Assembly (NCBI GenBank): GCA_963784415.1
Contig: CAWARK010000002.1
Coordinates: forward strand, 434,001-498,000
Reading direction: 5' to 3'
From: UBA7672 sp963784415
GTDB lineage: Bacteria; Pseudomonadota; Alphaproteobacteria; Caulobacterales; Hyphomonadaceae
Length of the DNA: 64,000 bases
The notes below the pieces were generated by a model. That model had not been told where the DNA came from. It did not search any database and saw only the letters and a program-made list of their open reading frames with translations. A program made the position numbers and the translations under genes. Positions 26,979-35,926 of the stretch are shown here, in pieces (the first letter of the stretch is position 1; every line of letters begins with the position of its first letter).

Positions 26979-27776
26979 TTATCTTCCCTTGAAGACTGGA
27001 GCGCGTTTCTCGACGAAGGCTTTTGCTGCTTCGGCGTGGTCAGCGGTCTGGGCGCTGCGCGAGTGGTTCATCGCCTCGGTGTCGAAGGAGAGGGCGAGGT
27101 CGCCTTTCTCGGCGGTGTTGAGGTTCTTCTTCATCAGGCCCTGCGTAATGCGCGCGCCATTGGCGAAGCGTTTCGCGAGGGTCATCGCTTCTTCCTGCAG
27201 CGCTGCGCCATCGACGGTGCGGTTGACGACGCCGAGACGCTCGGCCTCTTCGGCGAGGATCACGTCGGAGAGGAGATAGAGCTCCTTCGCCTTCGCGGAG
27301 CCGACGAGCTGCGTGAGGAAGTAGGTGCCGCCGAAATCACCGGAGAGTCCGACCTTGGCGAAGGCTGTTGTGATCTTTGCGCCTTTGGCGGCAATGCGGA
27401 AGTCACAGGCCAGGGCGATGGAGAGGCCGGCGCCGGCGGCGGCGCCGGGGATGGCGGCGATGGTGATCTTCGGCATGTCGTGGAGCCAGCGCGAGACCTC
27501 CATGTTCTGGCGGAGGCTGTAGGAGGCCTGTTCGGGCGAGCGGCCATGGTTGGCGCCGCCTTCGGTGGCGGCAAAGCCCTTGACGTCGCCGCCTGCGCAG
27601 AAGGCGCCGCCGGAGCCTGTAATAATAATAGCGCCGACGTCGGGATCAGCGGCGAGACGGGGCAGCGCTTCGAGCAGGGCGGCGAGCATGTCGGCCGACA
27701 GCGCGTTGCGCGCTTCCGGGCGGTTCATGGTGAGGATGGCGACGCCGTCCTGTTTCGTTTCCAGAAGGTCGGCCAT
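26979..27776 (-). CDS. enoyl-CoA hydratase/isomerase family protein
   Basis: A 265-residue crotonase. Family landmarks are NRPEARNALSADM, the oxyanion-hole strand SGGAFCAGGDVKGFA, IPGAAAGAGLSIALACDFRIA and FAKVGLSGDFGGTYFL. The first catalytic Glu of true hydratases appears replaced around AAAGAG, while an acidic residue is lacking at the second position (SGDFGG carries Asp), so the exact reaction is open. ATG 27776 was preferred over 27782 because AGGGAG lies six bases before it. It probably functions in acyl-CoA catabolism. Monocistronic as far as visible. Confidence 0.85.
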   Translation of the reverse strand: MADLLETKQDGVAILTMNRPEARNALSADMLAALLEALPRLAADPDVGAIIITGSGGAFCAGGDVKGFAATEGGANHGRSPEQASYSLRQNMEVSRWLHDMPKITIAAIPGAAAGAGLSIALACDFRIAAKGAKITTAFAKVGLSGDFGGTYFLTQLVGSAKAKELYLLSDVILAEEAERLGVVNRTVDGAALQEEAMTLAKRFANGARITQGLMKKNLNTAEKGDLALSFDTEAMNHSRSAQTADHAEAAKAFVEKRAPVFKGR

Positions 27777-27839
27777 GTGCATCTCCCTGATGTTCTTTTG
27801 CCGGCAGGGATAGGACTGGAGGTCAGGGCAGGCAAGCGC

Positions 27840-28948
27840 TCAGCGTTTTGAGGCGTCCAGGCTGGCGGAGATGGCGGCGAGGCCGCCTTTCAGTTCGGCG
27901 GGAAGCGGCCAGCCGAAGCCGATGCGCATGTGGCGCTTGTCCTGCTCGAACCAGTGGCCGGGGCCGACGCAGGCGGCGTGGTCGGCGGAGAGGACGTGGT
28001 AGAAGCGTTCGATGTCGATGCCGGCATCGGCGCGGATGCGGGGGAAGCAGACGCAGCCGCCTTGCGGGCGGACCCATTCGAGGCGGGGCTCGGCAGCGAT
28101 CCAGGTGGCGACGGTTTCGATGCCGATCTTGAGGTCTGCGGCGACGCTGGCGAGCCATTGCGCGCTCTGGCCGAAGCGCGACTTCGGCGATCTGTTCGTC
28201 GATGATGCTGCCGCAGATGCCGATCTGCTCTTTCGCGGCGAGGAAGCGCTCCATCAGCTTCGGATCGCGGTTGATGATCCAGCCGACGCGCACGCCGGGG
28301 ATGCCGTAGGATTTCGAAACGGACGCGACGCTGATGGCGCTGGGGCTGAGGCTGGCGGCGACGGGGAGTTTCGGGATGAAGGACATCTCGCGATAGGTCT
28401 CGTCGACCAGCAGGCGGATGCCGCGCGTCTCTGCGATCGCGATCAGGCGGCGAAGCGTGGCTTCCGAGAGCGCGACGCCGGTCGGGTTGTGCGGCGTCGT
28501 CACGGAGATGAGTTTCGTGTTGGGGCGGATCAGGCTTTCCAGGCGATCGACGTCGAGCTGGAAGCCTGCCTCGAAACTGAGGTCCACATAGTCGATGTCG
28601 CAGCCGATGGCGCGCGGGGTTTCGATGTTCGTGGCGTAGTTCGGGCGCACGACGACGAGATGATCGCCTTTTTCAAGCAGCGTCGTGGCGATGATGAAGA
28701 GAGCGGCGGCAGCGCCCGCGGTGCACAGCACGTCCGCGTCCGTGACTTTGGCGTTGGCTCGCGATCAGGCTGAGCAGGCCGGGCGCGCCGCGGTGGGCGC
28801 CGTAGGCCAGCACGAGATCGTCGACGCCGAGACCGAGGTCGGACAGCTTGCGGTCGCGCATCGAGCTTTCGGAGAGGTTGTAGCGGATCGTGTCGTAGCC
28901 CTGTTCCTCGGGCGACTCGATCTCGATCGGCATGCGGACGTATTTCAT
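27840..28948 (-). pseudogene. class I/II PLP-dependent aminotransferase, two frame breaks
   Basis: A fold-type I aminotransferase of about 368 residues after repair. The N-terminal frame (ATG 28948) reads MKYVRMPIEIESPEEQGYDT and RYNLSESSMRDRKL. One base is gained near 28750, followed by CTAGAAAALFIIATTLL, TPHNPTGVAL, LLVDETYREM and the PLP-lysine motif SVSKSYGIPGVRVGW. A second gained base near 28170 leads into the C-terminal domain with GGCVCFPRIRADAGID and HMRIGFGWP, ending at 27840. PLP ligands (Asn, Asp, Tyr and Lys) are all present. Substrate unknown. Lies 40 nt downstream of a small zinc-ribbon-like gene and may be co-transcribed. Confidence 0.75.
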
Positions 28949-28988
28949 GAAGTTCTCGATCGCAGTGAGTGCGGCAGGTGAGAGAAGC

Positions 28989-29231
28989 TCAGGCCCGTTC
29001 GGCGGCGCGTGTCGCGGCGACGACGCCATGCACGACCGGCGAGTGCGCGCGGAGTTCGACGTCGGACGAGCCGCACACGGGGCAATGCAGTTCGGGGCGC
29101 AGCCGGTCGACATCGGCATCGACGCCATGTTCGAGCGCGGGCAGGGCTGGATCAACCGGCGTCTTGCTGCCGCAGTCCTGGCACGCGACCAGGATGAGTT
29201 GATCGTTGTTCAGCAGATCGCGGAACTTCAT
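28989..29231 (-). CDS. small zinc-ribbon-like hypothetical protein
   Basis: An 80-residue protein with two Cys pairs, CQDCG near residue 17 and CPVCG near residue 50, separated by an acidic/His-containing linker. This spacing suits a zinc ribbon, so it may bind nucleic acid or serve as a small metal-dependent adaptor. The rest is not recognisable. The start MKFRDLLNNDQLI is plausible. It precedes the aminotransferase gene by 40 nt in the same direction. Confidence 0.55.
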   Translation of the reverse strand: MKFRDLLNNDQLILVACQDCGSKTPVDPALPALEHGVDADVDRLRPELHCPVCGSSDVELRAHSPVVHGVVAATRAAERA

Positions 29232-29380
29232 TACGATACCCCACCCGGCCCCTTACGGCGGCTCTGTGCATAAATTCTGCAACGGCGCGATGCGAAAAGC
29301 GAATCCGAAATGACGTACACCAGCACGCATTTCGCGGGCCTTTGACTCTTCAGAAGATTCTCGAAAGCTACCGACCTGGA

Positions 29381-30010
29381 TCAGCGCAACTTGATCGTGC
29401 CGGCTTTCCACGCGGCGCTGCAGTCGGCAGCGTCGTGGCGGATGTCCTGCTGCAGGAGGTCGGTGGCGGTCATGCCTTTGCCCTCGAAGCGCGGGTCGTC
29501 ACATTCGTTGTCGTTGGCCCAATCACCAGCATCGTCGCCGAAGTCTGGCGTGGCGCCCTCCCAGTCACCGATGAGCTGGAGGCGACCCTCGTTCCATGCG
29601 CTGCCGCAATCCGAGGCGTCGTGGCCGATGTCCTGATCCAGCAGCTTCGTGCCGGTCATGCCGGGGCCTTCGAAGCGCGGGTCGTCGCATTCGCTGTCGT
29701 TGGCCCAGTCGCTGTCGTCGTCGCCAAAATCGGGAATGTCCGAAGCGTCGACGATGGCCAGTGCGATGTCGTGGGCGCGCCACGCCGCACGGCAGTCGGT
29801 GGCGTCATGGCCGATATCGTCGTCGAGCGAGAGGCCGGGGCTCATGCCCGGACCTTCAAAGCGAGGATCGTCGCACTCATTGTCCCTCGCCCAGCGGCTG
29901 GCGTCGTCGCCGAAATCCGGTGGTGAGGGCTGAGCGTGGGCGATGGGCGCGAAGCCGCCGCTGGCGGCAAGGAAGCCGGCCGCGACAAGCTTGCGGAACA
30001 GTCTCGACAT
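29381..30010 (-). CDS. exported protein of three tandem DFGDD/ECDDPRFEG repeats
   Basis: A 209-residue exported protein. Signal peptide 1-27 (AHA cleavage), then three nearly identical 53-residue units at about 32-84, 94-146 and 156-208 separated by 9-residue linkers. Each unit has DFGDDxxxWAxDxECDDPRFEG, a Gly-Met turn, then DIxHDAxDCxxAW. Each repeat carries exactly two Cys, spaced alike, suggesting one disulfide per unit, and many Asp residues that could bind calcium. It is a small modular periplasmic or secreted protein. No enzymatic motif is visible, and the neighbours give no clue to its partner. Confidence 0.8.
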   Translation of the reverse strand: MSRLFRKLVAAGFLAASGGFAPIAHAQPSPPDFGDDASRWARDNECDDPRFEGPGMSPGLSLDDDIGHDATDCRAAWRAHDIALAIVDASDIPDFGDDDSDWANDSECDDPRFEGPGMTGTKLLDQDIGHDASDCGSAWNEGRLQLIGDWEGATPDFGDDAGDWANDNECDDPRFEGKGMTATDLLQQDIRHDAADCSAAWKAGTIKLR

Positions 30011-30143
30011 GTCTTCCCGGTCCCCGTTGAGCCGTCAGAGCTAGATGCAAAGCCCGTGGCATGTCCATACGCATTGCGCAGGGAAGACGGTCGGAATTCG
30101 CGCCGTGGCTTGCCTGTTTCGTGCTTTTGCGCATGGTTCGGGC

Positions 30144-30899
30144 ATGGCTGGATCAGCGGCGGAATTGCTGGCGAATTACCTGCGCGATGCGGAGCGGATC
30201 GTGGTGTTCACGGGCGCGGGCATCTCGACGGAATCCGGCATTCCGGATTTCCGGTCGCCGGGCGGCGTCTGGTCGAAGATGAAGCCGATCTATTTCCAGG
30301 AATTCGTCGGGTCCGAAGCCAAGCGGCGCGAGGCGTGGACGCGGGTGTTTTCCGGCGCGGCCGGATGGGTCGGCAAGGAACCGAATGCGGGGCACTTCGC
30401 GGTGGCGCGGCTGGTCGCCGCCGGCAAGGCGTCAGCCGTGATCACGCAGAATGTCGACAACCTGCATCAGGCGTCTGGCATAGCCGACGGCAAGGTGATC
30501 GAGCTGCACGGCAATGCGAGTTATGCGACCTGCCTGGAGTGCGGGACGCGGCATGAGCTGGACGAGTTGCGGCCGGTGTTTGTTGATCGCGGCGAGATAC
30601 CTACCTGCCGGAAATGCGGCGGGCTGGTGAAGACGGCGACGATTTCGTTCGGCCAGTCGATGCCGGAGGAGCCGATGCTGCGGGCGGAAGCGGAGACGCA
30701 GCTGTCGGATCTGTTTCTTGTGCTCGGCTCATCGCTGGTGGTGACGCCGGCGGCGCTGTTTCCAGTGAGGGCGAAACAGTATGGCGCGCGGCTGGTGATC
30801 GTGAACCGCGAGCCGACACCGCTCGATGATATGGCGGACCTTGTGCTGCACGACGAGATCGGGCCGACAATGACCGCCGCGATGCGGGATCTGAATTAG
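30144..30899 (+). CDS. Sir2-family NAD-dependent protein deacylase
   Basis: A sirtuin of 251 residues that removes acyl groups from lysine using NAD. Motifs in order: NAD loop FTGAGISTESGIPDFRS, the ITQNVDNLHQ strand, catalytic His in ELHGNASYATC, four zinc cysteines as CLEC and CRKC, then SFGQSMPE, GSSLVVTPAA and NREPTPLD. ATG 30144 is chosen because it places the NAD loop about 20 residues in, as in bacterial CobB-type proteins; the frame is open further upstream but unrelated. Monocistronic, divergent from the repeat protein gene. Confidence 0.9.
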   Translation: MAGSAAELLANYLRDAERIVVFTGAGISTESGIPDFRSPGGVWSKMKPIYFQEFVGSEAKRREAWTRVFSGAAGWVGKEPNAGHFAVARLVAAGKASAVITQNVDNLHQASGIADGKVIELHGNASYATCLECGTRHELDELRPVFVDRGEIPTCRKCGGLVKTATISFGQSMPEEPMLRAEAETQLSDLFLVLGSSLVVTPAALFPVRAKQYGARLVIVNREPTPLDDMADLVLHDEIGPTMTAAMRDLN

Positions 30900-30964
30900 C
30901 CCATAGGACGCTTGCCGCCCGCTGGCGCGAGTCTATCCTCCCGCCACCGTAAGGGATGAAAGCC

Positions 30965-31240
30965 ATGAGTGATGCTGTCGGCCCCGGCGATCTGGTTCTC
31001 TGCGTCAATGCCGCGCCCAACCATGTGACGGGCGAACCCGTGCCGCTGGTGGCCGGCGAGAGCTATCGCGTTATCGAGGTGATGGAATTTGCCTGCCCGT
31101 GCGGGCGCTCCGATGCCTTGCTCGACGTTGGCGTTGGCTGGGCCTGGTGCCAGACGCGTTTCCGCCTCATGCCCAAGCCCAGGTTCGAGGCCAAGACACG
31201 CAGCGCCCCCGCGCCGAAGGAAAAGGTGAAAGCGCGTTGA
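30965..31240 (+). CDS. small hypothetical protein
   Basis: A 91-residue protein starting MSDAVGPGDLVLCVNAAPNH; an AAGGG motif lies nine bases before ATG 30965, which is why I chose it over ATG 30956. It has a small beta-rich core with two Cys in CPCG near residue 45 and a Lys/Ala/Pro-rich basic tail. No family is recognised. It follows the sirtuin gene by 65 nt on the same strand and could share its transcript. Confidence 0.5.
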   Translation: MSDAVGPGDLVLCVNAAPNHVTGEPVPLVAGESYRVIEVMEFACPCGRSDALLDVGVGWAWCQTRFRLMPKPRFEAKTRSAPAPKEKVKAR

Positions 31241-31261
31241 GCGGTCGACGTCAGCGCGCAA

Positions 31262-31972
31262 CTATTGCGCGGGCTTGGCCTTCGCCGCCTTGCGCTTGGT
31301 CTTCCGGCTCTGCGCCCACGTCCGGAACAGCACGATTGGCGCGCCGAGCAGTCTCAACGTCGCGACGATGACCAGCAGGCCGTAGAGTTTCAGCCCCGCG
31401 AGAATTGCGGCGGCTTCGACGGAGGCGGGCTCCAGTTCGGTGAGGTGGAGTGTGTCGCGGAGGGTCGAGCGCGCTTCGTGGCTGAGGAAGAAGGCGAAGA
31501 GTTCGAGGCCGCCGAGCATGCTTTGCGATACGAAATTCCAGATGACGGCGCCCTGTCCGGCCGCGACGCCAAATAGCTTGTCCTGCATGTGGGGCGACAA
31601 CAGCGTGTAGGCGAAGGCCATCAGCGCGATGACGGGCACAGCCGACAGGTGCGACGCCAGACTCTGGATATCCGAGGCTAGCAGTTTGCGCGCGCTGAAC
31701 TTCTGCTTGCGCGACTGCGCGCCGCCAAGATCGTGCGGCTTCCAGATGCTGGCGATGTCGCTGATGGCGTGAGCGGCGGCGTCGCCAATGGCAATGCCGG
31801 CGAAGATGCAGAACAGCAGGTGTTCGGGATGTGTCGGGAGCGTCGGCCGGATGATCGGCGAGACGACGGCGAGGTAGAAGATCGACGCCGTGGCCAGGAG
31901 GCCGGCGTAGATCCAGTAAAGGCCGACGCGCGAGCGGGCGCCGCGCGGTTGCGCGGGCGGCTGGCCTACCAC
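31262..31972 (-). CDS. hypothetical membrane protein
   Basis: A 236-residue protein with about four hydrophobic segments (around residues 17-38, 50-70, 112-135 and 193-215) and a very basic C-terminal tail (SRKTKRKAAKAKPAQ). It starts at GTG 31972, which overlaps the stop of the upstream lipoprotein gene by a few bases, indicating translational coupling. No family is recognised. It is the last gene of an apparent operon with the peptidase-like lipoprotein and the SDR. Confidence 0.6.
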   Translation of the reverse strand: MVGQPPAQPRGARSRVGLYWIYAGLLATASIFYLAVVSPIIRPTLPTHPEHLLFCIFAGIAIGDAAAHAISDIASIWKPHDLGGAQSRKQKFSARKLLASDIQSLASHLSAVPVIALMAFAYTLLSPHMQDKLFGVAAGQGAVIWNFVSQSMLGGLELFAFFLSHEARSTLRDTLHLTELEPASVEAAAILAGLKLYGLLVIVATLRLLGAPIVLFRTWAQSRKTKRKAAKAKPAQ

Positions 31973-33299
31973 TGGCCGTTTCCGCTGGCGCCCAGAGGCG
32001 TGGCGGGCGCATCGACGCTCTCGCGGACGAAGGCAGCGATGGCGGGATTTCCGACCCTGGCGATGGCGGCGTAGAAATCTTCCGTCGTCGGCGAGCGGTC
32101 CGTGACCCTGGCGCGATATTCACGCCAGACGGAGAACAGTCCATCGGACGTCGGCGCGACACGGCGCAGCTCTGCATCAAGGCCGAGATTGATCTGCAGG
32201 CCGCAGGCGTAGGCGACTTCGTATTCACCGGCGGTCAGCGCGGCGCGGATGGAGCGACCGGCAAGCTTTTCGTGGCAGGTTTTGGCGGAGGCGGCGATGT
32301 GGGCGTCGGCTTCCTCGCCTTGGCCCTGCGCGCGCATGGCGATTGCGGCGAAGGCTTCGGCGCCGCCTTCGTGGATCCATGACGCATCGTCGTCGCCGAC
32401 ATAGATCTGGCTCTGGAAGAGATGCCCGGCTTCGTGGGCGAAGTGCCAGGCGAGGTCGCCGGCAAAGCCGGGCTTGGCCATCTCCTGCGGCCAGGCGGCG
32501 CCGTAGAAGTGCACGAAGACCTGTCCGGTCAGCGTGCCGCCCTGACGGCCCCAGCCGCCCTGGTCTCGGATGTCATAAGACGCGAACAGCATCGGCCGTT
32601 CGGGCAGAGCGCCCATGTGATCGGCGAAGTAGTGCATGAAGGCGGGAAGCTGGGCTGCGAGCTGGGTGCGGATTGTGTCGGGCAGGGCGGTGTCGATGAC
32701 GGCGAGGAAGTCCGGCGTATCGACCGGCGCGGTCTCGCCGACATAGACGCTGCGGCCTTCGGCGGTGTCGGTCCAGGCAGCTTTGTCCTTGTGGCGCGCG
32801 CCGTCGACGAGGATGGTCTGGTTTGTTGCGGTGAGCGTCAGGGCGAATGTTGAATCGTCCGGGCATTCGCTGGCGCACGCGAAGAAGCGGCCAGTGTAGG
32901 CGAGCATGCCGCCATCGCCAAAGGGCGAGAAGGGCGCGTAGTCCATCGGCAGGTCGCGATAGGCAGCGGGGACGGAGACGGCAGCGGTGCTGAACGTCTG
33001 GCCGTCGATGCGGCGGAGGCGCTCGACCTTGGCGGTGCGGATGATTTCGAAACCGGGGGCGGGCTTCCAGTCCTTCGTGCGGCTGTCGTCGGGCTGGCGC
33101 ATGAAGACGAGTTCGCTGACCGGCGCTGGCGTGGCATAGGTCGCGAGCCATGTGTCTTTCGAAGCGACGAGATCGATACGTATCTTGCTCGAAGCGCTGT
33201 GTCCGTTGCGGGCGTCGCACATCCGCCGAACACGACCGACGCCAGAAGGCCGGCGGCCAGGCCAACGCCACGGATGACGCGGGCGGCGCGCGGTGTCAC
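31966..33299 (-). CDS. exported peptidase-like lipoprotein (HExxH-type), frame break near the signal peptide
   Basis: The mature protein contains AWHFAHEAGHLFQSQ, a HExxH zinc-metallopeptidase motif (His-Glu-Ala-Gly-His), followed about 20 residues later by WIHEGGAEAFA that could supply the third ligand, as in gluzincin-like M1/M48-type folds. The signal peptide (GVGLAAGLLASVVFGGC, lipobox GGC) is in another frame starting at GTG 33299, which overlaps the preceding SDR stop in a GTGA arrangement; one base appears lost near 33200. Without repair the ORF starts at 33222 and lacks a signal. Repaired length about 444 residues. Substrate is unknown. Confidence 0.65.
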
Positions 33300-33985
33300 C
33301 AGGCCAGCTCCTTGCCGTTCCACGCGAGGAATTTTCCGGTGGAGGCGATGTCGAGCCCGTCGATGATCTTCTGGAGCTGGGACGCGCTCTGCTCGGAGGT
33401 TAGCTGCGCGCCTTCGCCGCCCATGTCGGTCTTGACCCAGCCGGGGTGGACGATCAGCACGGGAATGCCCTGCGGCTTCAGCTCGGCGGCGAGGCCGCGC
33501 ATCAGCTTGTTCACGGCGGCTTTCGAGACGCGGTAGGCGAGGCTGTCGGTGGAGGCGGACTGCACCTGTCCCATCTGGCTCGACAGGGTGATGATCTTGC
33601 CCTTGGCGGCTTTCACGTTGGGCAGGAAGGCGGTCGCCACACGGAGTGGCGCGATCGTGTTGACGTTGAGCGTCTCGATCAAGCCATCGAAATCCATGTC
33701 AGTGGCGGTCTGGCGCTCGGGCCCGCCGATGCCGGCATTGTTGATCAGCACGTCGATGGGTTCGGCTTCGAGACGGCGGCGCGCGCGGCCGATCTCGGCG
33801 GCGTCGGAGACATCCATCTCGATGACTTCGATCCATTTCGGCGACTCTTTCACCAGCTGGTCGAGCTCGAAACGGTCAGACGTGGCGCGGATGGTTGCGA
33901 ACACCTTGTCGCGGCGGCCGGCGTAGGCTTTCACCAGCGCGAGGCCGATGCCGCGATTGGCGCCAGTAATCAGGACAACGGCCAT
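33296..33985 (-). CDS. short-chain dehydrogenase/reductase
   Basis: A classical SDR of 229 residues. The cofactor motif is TGANRGIGLALVKAY; NNAGIGG and the catalytic Ser in ITLSSQMG and Tyr-Lys in YRVSK follow, then HPGWVKTDMGG, a C-terminal pattern seen in carbonyl-reductase-like members. NADPH use is suggested by the Arg in the second strand (ATIRATSD). It is first in a coupled operon with the peptidase-like lipoprotein and a membrane protein. Substrate is not predictable. Confidence 0.85.
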   Translation of the reverse strand: MAVVLITGANRGIGLALVKAYAGRRDKVFATIRATSDRFELDQLVKESPKWIEVIEMDVSDAAEIGRARRRLEAEPIDVLINNAGIGGPERQTATDMDFDGLIETLNVNTIAPLRVATAFLPNVKAAKGKIITLSSQMGQVQSASTDSLAYRVSKAAVNKLMRGLAAELKPQGIPVLIVHPGWVKTDMGGEGAQLTSEQSASQLQKIIDGLDIASTGKFLAWNGKELAW

Positions 33986-34037
33986 GTTCGCGTTCGATCC
34001 GGACCAGGTCCGGCCCCCTCAGTCAGCGTGTCGGATT

Positions 34038-34916
34038 CTATCTCGTAGGTACGGGCGTGTCGCCGCGATAGTCGTAGAAGCCGCGTCCGGCTTTCTTGCC
34101 GACCCAGCCTGCCTCCACGTATTTCACGAGCAGCGGGCAGGGACGGTATTTGGTGTCGGCCAGGCCATCGTGCAGCACCTGCATGATGGAGAGACAGGTA
34201 TCAAGGCCGATGAAGTCCGCCAGTTCGAGCGGGCCCATCGGATGGTTGGCGCCGAGCTTCATGGCGGTGTCGATCGACTCGACCGTGCCGACGCCCTCAT
34301 ACAGCGTGTAGACCGCTTCATTGATCATCGGCATCAGCACGCGGTTGACGATGAAGGCGGGAAAGTCTTCCGCGTTCGTCACATGCTTGCCGAGACGCTC
34401 CACGATGTGGATGGCGGCGTCATAGGTTTTCTGGTCGGTGGCGAGACCGCGGATAACCTCGACCAGCTTCATCAGCGGCACGGGGTTCATGAAGTGCAGG
34501 CCGATGAAACGCTCGGGCCGGTCGGTCGCAGCGCCAAGGCGCGTGATCGAGATCGAGGACGTGTTGGTCGCGAGGATCGTGTCCTTGCGCACGTTCTTGC
34601 ACAGCTCGTCGAAGATCGCGCGCTTGACCGCTTCCTTCTCGGTCGCGGCCTCGATGGCGAAATCGACGTCGCCGAATTTGCTGAGATCGGTTGCGGTGCT
34701 CAGGCGGCGCATGGCGGCGTCGCGTGCGTCGGCTGTGATCATCTGGCGATGGACCTGGCGATCCATGTTGCGCTCGATCGTCTTGAGGCCGGCCGCCAGC
34801 CGGTCCGCCGAAACGTCGTTGATGATGACGTCGAAGCCCGCCAGCGCGCAGACGTGGGCGATGCCGTTGCCCATCTGCCCTGCGCCGATGACGCCTATGG
34901 TCCGAATGCCACTCAT
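34038..34916 (-). CDS. 3-hydroxybutyryl-CoA dehydrogenase
   Basis: Catalyses NAD(P)-dependent interconversion of 3-hydroxyacyl-CoA and acetoacyl-CoA in short-chain fatty acid, PHB or aromatic catabolism. The 292-residue protein begins with the Rossmann loop GVIGAGQMGNGIAHV and has ATNTSSISIT, the catalytic His in GLHFMNPVPLMKLVEV, Asn in FIVNRVLMPMINEA and the C-terminal domain GLDTCLSIMQVLH with GRGFYDY. ATG 34916 was chosen since the family begins just before the nucleotide loop. It stands alone; the promoter region is within 34917-35197. Confidence 0.93.
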   Translation of the reverse strand: MSGIRTIGVIGAGQMGNGIAHVCALAGFDVIINDVSADRLAAGLKTIERNMDRQVHRQMITADARDAAMRRLSTATDLSKFGDVDFAIEAATEKEAVKRAIFDELCKNVRKDTILATNTSSISITRLGAATDRPERFIGLHFMNPVPLMKLVEVIRGLATDQKTYDAAIHIVERLGKHVTNAEDFPAFIVNRVLMPMINEAVYTLYEGVGTVESIDTAMKLGANHPMGPLELADFIGLDTCLSIMQVLHDGLADTKYRPCPLLVKYVEAGWVGKKAGRGFYDYRGDTPVPTR

Positions 34917-35197
34917 TCCGTTCGCAGCCTGTCCTGTCTGTTCACACACGCTAGCACGCGCCGCAGCAGCGACGAGCCATGGCTATTCGCACATGCACAA
35001 GAGACTGGGAAGAAGCCCGATTGTGTGATGTTTCAGCATCATACCGCCTGCGGCTCACGGTCGCGTGAGGATGATCCGCTGCAAAGACGCTGTTGTTTGG
35101 CGCCTTTTTCCCTTCGACGCGCGGCCGGGGCCGTTATACTGGGGAGGTACACCAGCCGGCGGCCGGAAATGAGCTGCTGGCGGCAGCGGAGGAAGAC

Positions 35198-35851
35198 ATG
35201 CTGAAGTGGATGTGTGTGGCGGCGGCCGCCATGGCCCTGACTGCGCCGGCGTTCGCCCAGAAGACGGACCTGCCGGACAGGACCGCCAAGCAGATTGGCG
35301 AGTTCGACGTTACCGCCATGAAGGAAGGCAACACCGCGCTGAAGCTAAACGGCTCGTGCACGGCGCAATACATCGTGTCGGTCGAAGGCAAGGCCAAGGA
35401 CATCACGATGGACTGCACCCATCCCGAGATGGCGCCGTACATTTTACGCACGATCGAGACGGGCACGTGGGATCCCGAAGTGTTTGACCACGAGTTCTTC
35501 GATTCATTCCCGTTCCGGCAGGTTTTCAACTACGGCACCGGCGCCGCCGGGCCTGATGCGCGCGGTGAGAAGTCGCCGGTCCTTGAGACAGGCGTCGATC
35601 CGAAGGCCGTCCAGGCTGCGATCAAGAAGGTCGCTCAGGAAGGCACATGCGACGTGAAGTACACCGTCGGCGCAGACGGCGTGCCGAAGGATATCGTGAC
35701 CAACTGCACGCCCGCTGATTACGACCCCCTGATCGCTGCGGCGATCGCCAAGATGGAGTTCAAGCCCGGCCTGAAAGGCGGCGCTCCGACGGATTGGCCC
35801 GGCATGAGCATGCCGGTCAAACTCTCGGCGCCGGTGAAGAAGAACAACTGA
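35198..35851 (+). CDS. exported protein with two TonB-C-like domains
   Basis: A 217-residue periplasmic protein with signal peptide MLKWMCVAAAAMALTAPAFA, preceded by a good ribosome-binding site (GCGGAGGAAG) at ATG 35198. Two similar strand-turn-helix units follow, the second clearer: CDVKYTVGADGVPKDIVTNC, then AAAIAKMEFKPGLKGGAP, which matches the C-terminal fold of TonB-type proteins (dG turn, then F-x-PG). Each unit carries paired Cys likely forming a disulfide. It lacks the TonB membrane anchor and Pro-rich spacer, so it is not TonB itself; it may be a periplasmic partner of energy transduction. A bidirectional terminator separates it from clpB. Confidence 0.65.
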   Translation: MLKWMCVAAAAMALTAPAFAQKTDLPDRTAKQIGEFDVTAMKEGNTALKLNGSCTAQYIVSVEGKAKDITMDCTHPEMAPYILRTIETGTWDPEVFDHEFFDSFPFRQVFNYGTGAAGPDARGEKSPVLETGVDPKAVQAAIKKVAQEGTCDVKYTVGADGVPKDIVTNCTPADYDPLIAAAIAKMEFKPGLKGGAPTDWPGMSMPVKLSAPVKKNN

Positions 35852-35871
35852 GGCTGACCTGACCGAACAAC

Positions 35872-35907
35872 GAAGCCCGCTCCGGAAAAACGGGGCGGGC
35901 TTTTTTG
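35872..35907. terminator. bidirectional Rho-independent terminator
   Basis: GAAGCCCGCTCCG and CGGGGCGGGCTT form a stem around GAAAAA, followed on the plus strand by TTTTTT. On the minus strand the matching run AAGCCCGC... is preceded by AAAAAA. It serves the convergent TonB-like gene and clpB. Confidence 0.85.
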
Positions 35908-35926
35908 TTGCGCGACAATCGCTGGC

